DNA of 64,000 bases from Curtobacterium sp. 9128. Its GTDB lineage: Bacteria > Actinomycetota > Actinomycetes > Actinomycetales > Microbacteriaceae. Position 1 is the first letter of the stretch. Each line of letters begins with the position of its first letter. The notes under the pieces were generated by a model. The model had not been told where the DNA came from, did no database searches, and was given only the letters and a program-made list of their open reading frames with translations. The stretch spans positions 930,001-994,000 of the forward strand of contig NZ_LT576451.1 in the NCBI RefSeq assembly GCF_900086645.1. The letters are read 5' to 3'. A program made the translations under genes and the position numbers. Shown piece after piece: positions 58,970 to 64,000 of this stretch.

Positions 58970-59884
58970 GTGACCCGCACGCCGGAGCGCACAGCGCCCG
59001 ATCCGCGCGACGACGGGCGCGGACCGAGCGTCTCGCGCCGGTTCCGGTGGGCTGTGCTGTCGGCTCTGGGGTTCGTGATCGTGCCTCTCGTCTACGCGGT
59101 CGCCGTGCTGACGCCGCTCGGGCAACGGGTCGAGGACTCCGCGCTCGGCGGGGTCCGGGAGACCGACCTGTTCGGGTCGGACACCGCACTCAACGTCATC
59201 TCGGTCCCGGTGATCCTGCTGCTCGTCGTGGTGATCGCCGCCGTCGCGTTCGCACGGAGGCGGCTCGCCGTCGGACTGGCGGCGGGTGTGGTGGTGCTCG
59301 CCTCGGCTGGCACCTCCACGCTCCTCAAGCGTATCGCCGTGCGCCCGGAGATCGCCGGGTCCACGACGCCGAACTCGTACCCGTCCGGTCACGCGACGAT
59401 CGCGATGGCGGCGTTGTTCGCGGTCCTGATGGTCACACCCCGTCGGTTCCGGCCGATCGTGCTGCTCCTCGGAGCCGCGTACGCGGTGTTCGTGGCGAAC
59501 CAGACGGTGGTCTACGGCTGGCACCGGGTGAGCGACATCGTCGGCGCATGTGCGGTCGCCCTGTTCTGGGTGGGGCTGGTCCGTGCCGTCGGGCCCGTCG
59601 TCGACCGTGGTGCGCGTGGAGACCGGGACGGCCGGAGGGGTCCCCGCCGCGTGGTGACGGCGGTGCTGCTGGTCTCGACGGGGGTGACGCTCGCCGTGGG
59701 GATCGCCGCGCTCGTGCTCGCGGTGACGAACGGCAGCGGGCACGACCACGACGCGATGCTCGTCGCGGGGCGGATGGCGTCCTCGGTGAGCGTGCTCCTC
59801 GCGGTGACCGCGGTGTGGCTCGCGGACGGCATGCACCACACCGCCCCCACGACGAACACCAAGGGGTTGCCCGCACCCGTCTGA
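58970..59884 (+). CDS. PAP2-family membrane phosphatase
   Basis: A 304-residue membrane phosphatase with six helices. The PAP2 motifs are KRIAVRPE, SYPSGHATIAMAA and VYGWHRVSDIVGA (HxxxD). Such enzymes remove phosphate from lipid phosphates, for example undecaprenyl-diphosphate or phosphatidic acid. I chose the GTG at 58970, where GAGGAGGA lies about 9 nt upstream. The N-terminal 25 residues are basic and cytosolic. Confidence 0.88.
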   Translation: MTRTPERTAPDPRDDGRGPSVSRRFRWAVLSALGFVIVPLVYAVAVLTPLGQRVEDSALGGVRETDLFGSDTALNVISVPVILLLVVVIAAVAFARRRLAVGLAAGVVVLASAGTSTLLKRIAVRPEIAGSTTPNSYPSGHATIAMAALFAVLMVTPRRFRPIVLLLGAAYAVFVANQTVVYGWHRVSDIVGACAVALFWVGLVRAVGPVVDRGARGDRDGRRGPRRVVTAVLLVSTGVTLAVGIAALVLAVTNGSGHDHDAMLVAGRMASSVSVLLAVTAVWLADGMHHTAPTTNTKGLPAPV

Positions 59885-59988
59885 GCACGCCGTGTCACAG
59901 CCCGGTAACGCGTCGGTTGGCGGCTGCGCTTTCCGACTAGCGTCGTCGGCGTCAGCGGTGTCGGGACCCGCCGCGGACGAGGGGAAGC

Positions 59989-62286
59989 ATGCGGGCGCAG
60001 CACACCGCGGGGACGACACGTCGCCGCCAGCGGACGCTCGCCGCTGCGCTCGGATTCGTCCTCGCGATCGCAGCCGAGGTCATCCCGAGCGCCCCCGCGA
60101 GCGCGATGACCCAGGTCGGCCCCGTGCCGTCCGGTGTGCCGGGCACGCAGGTGGTCGCGACCGTCCAGAACCAGACGGGCGGCACCGGCAACTGGACGAT
60201 CACCGCGCCACCGGAGACCCGCATCACCGCCGCCGCGACCAAGCCGGGGACCGGCCTCGCGCCGTTCACCTGCACGCCGTCCGCAGACGGCGCGTCCGCC
60301 GCGTGCGGGAACCTCTTCTGGGGAGCACCCAACACCGTCGACGTCCAGCTCGTGATCGACGCGGACGCAACGCTCGGTACGAAGACCGGTAGCTCCGCCA
60401 TCGTCCCGGTCGATCCAGCGGCACCGTACTCGATCACCGTCGTCGCGCCGGCGGCCCCCGGCGCCCCGACCATCACCGCACCCGCCGCCGGCAGCGAGTC
60501 CATCGCGACCCAGCCGACGATCACCGGCGCGAAGACGGCCGGGAACGCCGCGACCGTCACGCTCGACGACCAGGCCCCGTGCACGATCCCGGCCGACGCC
60601 GCCACCACATGGAGCTGCCCGGCTCCGAGCGAGCCGCTCACCGTCGGCCAGCACACGGTCACCGCCACGCAGGCCGACCGGTTCGGCCAGACCTCCCCGG
60701 TCGCGACGAGCACCTTCACCGTCCTCGCGTCGGCAACGTTCTCGATCACCCAGTCCGGCGCGACCGAGCTCTTGCCGACCCGTGAGGCGACGCACACGAT
60801 CACGATCGACAACACGGGCGACGGCGAGGCGAGGGACGTCACCTTCACCGCGGACCTCGGCGGCTTCCCGGCGACCGTGTGCACGGTCGACGGCGCCGCG
60901 GTGGACTGTTCGGCGCTGCCCGGCGGGGTCGCGCTGGGGACACTTGCGCCTGGTGCCTCGGTCGTGGTGACCGTCACGGGGGCAGCGCCGGCGGGAACGG
61001 CTCCCGGCACGACCTACGCGATCGCGACCAGCACGGTGTCGAGCACCGACCCGGACTCCCCGGTCGCGTCCTCCGCGACGCTCGAGGTCGTCCCGCTCAA
61101 CGCCCCGGTCTTCACCTCGCCGACCGCTGGGTCGGTCACGACGAACGCGACCCCGGTCATCCGCGGCGCACAGGCGGTCGAGGATGCCGTGGTCACGGTC
61201 TTCCAGGGCCCCACCGCGATGTGCACGGCGACCGCGGACAGCGCGGGCCTGTGGTCCTGCACGCCGTCGCCGCGGTTCGCGTACGGTGCGGTGAACATCA
61301 CCGCCTCGCAGACGTACGGCGGCATCACCTCGGAACGCGCGACGCTCGACTTCACGGTCCGGCAGACACCGGTCACGCCGGCTCCGCCGACGACCCGGCC
61401 TGGAGGCTCGGCTCCCGTTCCCGGGGCGCCCTCGGCTCCGGCAGGCGGCGGCTCCACCCCGACGGGCGGGGCCGGCGGGTCCGGCGCCTCCGCCGGGTCC
61501 GGCGCGGACGGCAGCGGCGGGAACGCCGGCGCGGGTGCCGGGTCGGCAACGCCCTCCACACCAGCGGCCCCTCCGTCGAGCGCCCCGTCGAGCGCCCCGG
61601 GGAGCGGCTCCGGTGGCGGCGGCTCCGGCTCGGGTGGCGGGAACGGCGCCGGCACGAGCAACGGTGCGCTCCCGATGGACCTGCGGTTCGGGACGCAGCG
61701 GATCATGCCCGGCACGGCAGCCGACATGCGCGGCACGCTCGGGCCGAACGCCTCCGGTGCCACCGTGGCGATCACGTTCTCGGCCCGCATGAGCACCGGC
61801 ATGGTCTACCGGAACGTCGACGTCGAGGTCGACGAGCAACCGGTCGACTGCTCGGTGGCGACGACGACGTTCTCGTGCCTGATCCCGCTCGACCCCGGCG
61901 AGCAGGCCGACGTGGCGATCCGGGTGTTCGCCGACGCCGTGAACGCTCCGGACACCGCCGTGCAGCAGATCCAGGTGGCGTCGAACCGGTCGTCGCAGGC
62001 CAACGCGATGACGGTGACGACCGCGGTCGCGAAGGGCGAGACCGAGGCGTCCCAGCTCGCCGACCAGATCACCACGTTCAACGTCACCGAGTTCCCCGGC
62101 GCGATGGTGCCGCTCCTCGCGATGCTGCTCTTCGCGCTCGCCGCCACGGTGGCGGGCCGTCGGGCGACCGGCGGGAGCCCCACGGCCCCGGTGGCGACCG
62201 GCCCACCTCCGGGAGCCGACCCAGCGGGCGGCACCACAGCCTCCAGTCCGATCCGACCTGACGACCAGTCCGGGAGCAACCGATGA
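59989..62286 (+). CDS. Large exported Ig/DUF11-like protein with C-terminal membrane anchor
   Basis: A 765-residue exported protein. The signal peptide ends near residue 38 (ASA-M). Then come several beta domains: an adhesin-like first domain, Ig-like units beginning PGAPTITAPAAGSESIA and NAPVFTSPTAGSVTTN, and a DUF11-like unit (ATFSITQSGATELLPTREAT). A Gly/Ser/Pro-rich low-complexity region follows (about 465-560), then one more beta domain and a membrane helix (706-723) with a Pro-rich cytosolic tail. No LPXTG motif is seen. The ATG at 59989 follows GAGGGGAAG. It overlaps the DUF4436 gene by 4 nt and probably works with it at the surface. Function unknown. Confidence 0.82.
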   Translation: MRAQHTAGTTRRRQRTLAAALGFVLAIAAEVIPSAPASAMTQVGPVPSGVPGTQVVATVQNQTGGTGNWTITAPPETRITAAATKPGTGLAPFTCTPSADGASAACGNLFWGAPNTVDVQLVIDADATLGTKTGSSAIVPVDPAAPYSITVVAPAAPGAPTITAPAAGSESIATQPTITGAKTAGNAATVTLDDQAPCTIPADAATTWSCPAPSEPLTVGQHTVTATQADRFGQTSPVATSTFTVLASATFSITQSGATELLPTREATHTITIDNTGDGEARDVTFTADLGGFPATVCTVDGAAVDCSALPGGVALGTLAPGASVVVTVTGAAPAGTAPGTTYAIATSTVSSTDPDSPVASSATLEVVPLNAPVFTSPTAGSVTTNATPVIRGAQAVEDAVVTVFQGPTAMCTATADSAGLWSCTPSPRFAYGAVNITASQTYGGITSERATLDFTVRQTPVTPAPPTTRPGGSAPVPGAPSAPAGGGSTPTGGAGGSGASAGSGADGSGGNAGAGAGSATPSTPAAPPSSAPSSAPGSGSGGGGSGSGGGNGAGTSNGALPMDLRFGTQRIMPGTAADMRGTLGPNASGATVAITFSARMSTGMVYRNVDVEVDEQPVDCSVATTTFSCLIPLDPGEQADVAIRVFADAVNAPDTAVQQIQVASNRSSQANAMTVTTAVAKGETEASQLADQITTFNVTEFPGAMVPLLAMLLFALAATVAGRRATGGSPTAPVATGPPPGADPAGGTTASSPIRPDDQSGSNR

Positions 62287-63206
62287 CGCAGACGACCGAA
62301 GCCCCGCCGGAACGGCGCACCCGACGCAACCCCGCGCCGATCATCCTGCTGGTCGCGGTGGTGCTGCTGGCGGTGTACTACGTCGTGATCGGGCTCTCCG
62401 GAGCCCTGAAGACCACGACGACCGTGCCGGTGTCCGGGCCGAACGACCGGACCGGCAACTCCATGTCGCTGCGGATGAGCGTGCAGGACGTCGACCTGTC
62501 GAACCGGGTGATGCAGGCGAACGTGCTGCCGATCCCGCACGGGGACTTCGTCGGCGACAAGGCCGGTGAGATCTCGGAGCCGTTGCGCATCGAGGTGTCG
62601 AGCGGCGGCGTGACCACGAGCGTCGTGACGTTCCCCGGCCAGTCCGTGGTGGACGCGACCTCGTTGACGTTGACGCTCGACCGCGGTGACACCTCGTACC
62701 CGTTCGACCAGCCGTTCGCGAACTTCCAGCTCAGCGTGCAGAACGACGACACCGGTCGAGCGGTCCCCTTCCAGGTCGACATGTCGAACTCCGCGCGACC
62801 GTGGAACATGCAGGCCGAGCGCTCCGGTGCCGAGCAGCAGGACGGGCGCACCCTGGTCCCGATGCAGATCGACGGACACCGCGACGCGCTGAGCATCGTG
62901 ATCGTGTCGTTCTACATCCTCGCGATCCTGTTCACGACGCTGATGGCGGTCGTCACGGTCGGCAGTGCGATCCTCCGGCGGAGGCTCGAGTTCGCGAACG
63001 TGATCTGGCTGAGCGCGACGCTGCTGTCGTTCCCGGCGCTGCGGTCCGCGATGCCGGGTGCGCCGCCGATCGGGACGACGCTCGACTTCGTGTTCCTGTT
63101 CCCGTGTCTGGCGCTCGTCGCGATCATGTTCGTCTGGACGGGCGCGTACCTGCTGTGGCGCGAGTCGAAGGTGCTGCGCGGCAGGGTGATCGAGGACGAC
63201 GCCTAG
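62283..63206 (+). CDS. DUF4436 membrane protein
   Basis: A 307-residue protein with an N-terminal helix (18-37), an extracytoplasmic beta region of about 160 residues (TTTVPVSGPNDRTGNSMSLR, IPHGDFVGDKAGEISEPLR), then three C-terminal helices (IVSFYILAILFTTLMAVV, the ATLLSFPALRSAMPG loop, FLFPCLALVAIMFVWTGAYL). This matches DUF4436. The ATG overlaps the upstream stop (ATGA). Role unknown; a membrane partner of the large Ig-like protein is a reasonable inference. Confidence 0.82.
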   Translation: MTQTTEAPPERRTRRNPAPIILLVAVVLLAVYYVVIGLSGALKTTTTVPVSGPNDRTGNSMSLRMSVQDVDLSNRVMQANVLPIPHGDFVGDKAGEISEPLRIEVSSGGVTTSVVTFPGQSVVDATSLTLTLDRGDTSYPFDQPFANFQLSVQNDDTGRAVPFQVDMSNSARPWNMQAERSGAEQQDGRTLVPMQIDGHRDALSIVIVSFYILAILFTTLMAVVTVGSAILRRRLEFANVIWLSATLLSFPALRSAMPGAPPIGTTLDFVFLFPCLALVAIMFVWTGAYLLWRESKVLRGRVIEDDA

Positions 63207-63673
63207 TCGCGCTGCCCCTCCGCGGGCTGCGGCTCGTCGGCGTGGTGCAGGGTCCGGAGGATCCGCCGGGCGATCCGTGCTTCCTCGTCGGAACCGAGCT
63301 CGTCGCGCACGGCACGGACGGACAGCCCGAGGATCTCGGCGATCTCGGACGGCGCGACGTTGAGCTCGGTGAGCCGTGCGACCAGGGCGTCGCGGTCGTC
63401 GGCGACGGCCTCCTCGAGCGCCCGGGCCTCGGCGCGCATCGCCCGCGCTCGCTCGCTCGCACAGCGGACGGCGGCGATGCGGGAGGCGGTCGAGGGGTCG
63501 CCGACGACGAACTCGATGCGCGGGGTCTCGCCCGCGAAGTCGTGGACCATCGTGCGGTGCTGGACGACGACGTCGTCGAGCCACGCGCCGTGGTGTTCGA
63601 TCGCCGGGTAGTCGACGCAGCGCAGCACCCATTCGTCGTCGACGAGTGCGGCTGTCGAGGTGATGGTCGTCAC
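63203..63673 (-). CDS. Hypothetical protein, HicB-like N-terminus with HTH
   Basis: A 156-residue soluble protein. The N-terminal 55 residues (DDEWVLRCVDYPAIEHHGAW) resemble a HicB/partial RNase H-like fold, and after a long charged helix there is a likely helix-turn-helix (LTELNVAPSEIAEILGLSVR). The end is acidic. No hicA-like toxin gene (a small basic protein) is next to it. It overlaps tail to tail with the DUF4436 gene by 4 nt. An orphan antitoxin-like regulator is one reading. Confidence 0.6.
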   Translation of the reverse strand: MTTITSTAALVDDEWVLRCVDYPAIEHHGAWLDDVVVQHRTMVHDFAGETPRIEFVVGDPSTASRIAAVRCASERARAMRAEARALEEAVADDRDALVARLTELNVAPSEIAEILGLSVRAVRDELGSDEEARIARRILRTLHHADEPQPAEGQRD

Positions 63674-63909
63674 GGTGGAACCTCGTCCTGATCAGCGAAC
63701 CTGGTGAGGGGTTCCGGTTCGACGCTACGCGGATCGGCGGGCTCCCGCGGTCCGCAGTTCGGCGGACAGGAGCGGGCCGCTGCCCGGTCGCGGGCGGGCC
63801 CGCCGCTCGGTCGTGTGGCGGGCCCGCTGCTCGCGGGAATACCGTGTGGTGCGCTACGTTGTACCCGGCAGTTCGATGCAAACGCATTGATCTCACGGAA
63901 GGCGGCATC

Positions 63910-64000
63910 ATGCAGTTCGGCATCTTCACGGTCAGTGACGTCACGACCGACCCGACCACGGGGACCACTCCGGACGACACGCAGCGCGTCCGCGACATCA
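63910..64000 (+). CDS. Luciferase-like (LLM) flavin-dependent oxidoreductase, N-terminal fragment
   Basis: Only the first 30 residues are in the window: MQFGIFTVSDVTTDPTTG, then TPDDTQRVRDI. This is the characteristic start of LLM-class flavin monooxygenases, which have a TIM-barrel. A GGAAGG ribosome site lies upstream. A LacI-like TGCAAACGCATT motif is at 63877-63888. The frame continues past the window end. Confidence 0.75.
   Translation, partial: MQFGIFTVSDVTTDPTTGTTPDDTQRVRDI

Noticed and set aside
63877-63890. LacI-type operator before the LLM oxidoreductase
   Set aside because: The motif TGCAAACGCATTGA is only a partial match and no LacI gene is in the window.
1-64000. tRNA, rRNA or insertion sequences
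   Set aside because: I saw no cloverleaf-type or conserved rRNA stretch and no transposase motif; short structured RNAs could still be missed by reading alone.

Overview
The window is high-GC actinobacterial chromosome with densely packed genes, frequent 1-4 nt start/stop overlaps, many GTG starts and many starts with a -10-like hexamer only 6-7 nt upstream (leaderless type). The gene set suggests Microbacteriaceae, most likely Curtobacterium or a close relative: a DHA2 exporter, a bkd-type dehydrogenase behind a hisC-like gene, znu-zur beside rpmB-rpmG-rpsN, and a CopD-CtaG fusion. This assignment is inference; nothing here names the species. I saw no rRNA, tRNA, CRISPR array, insertion sequence or prophage.

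Layout. 1-8 kb: phosphoketolase end, two unassigned exported proteins, GH15 glycosidase with a DUF1992 gene, a NarL-type two-component system and a DUF1206 membrane protein. 8-15 kb: a Tat-exported phosphoesterase, a hydrolase, and a dps-SDR-FAD oxidoreductase operon behind a MarR gene with a palindromic operator. 15-25 kb: FMN reductase, GH13 alpha-glucosidase, a LAXTG surface protein, small membrane proteins, two MFS exporters, a LysR regulator and a small exported Cys-rich protein. 25-34 kb: CDF metal transporter, DUF4166 plus epimerase, EamA/LysR pair, L,D-transpeptidase operon, and holin-like - phosphatase - purB.

34-49 kb: hisC-like aminotransferase with branched-chain 2-oxoacid dehydrogenase E1a/E1b/E2; GNAT; a leftward chain of response regulator, kinase, DUF2156 (MprF-like) protein, membrane esterase and a 58-aa membrane protein; then a GntR regulator and a split PTS (IIB-IIA leftward, IIC rightward) with similar palindromes at both control regions. 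49-64 kb: znuACB-zur with a Zur-like box, a hydrolase, L28/L33/S14 of the zinc-free (C-minus) type, HU, CopD-CtaG, a PIF1-like helicase, DUF4383, PAP2 phosphatase, a large Ig/DUF11-like membrane protein with a DUF4436 partner, a HicB-like/HTH protein and the start of a luciferase-family oxidoreductase.

The most unusual material is between genes. Several families of repeats recur: a 13-mer (GACGGGAGGCTCG) found as hairpin arms and as single copies, also inside genes; a 60-64 nt element in four copies around TGTCGTACGACA; an ATCGCGCGT family next to a run of 17 G; and a CTGTCGCTTT hairpin family. These, the predicted zinc and PTS regulons, the leaderless signature and the 24.3 kb exported protein are the best targets for a second look.
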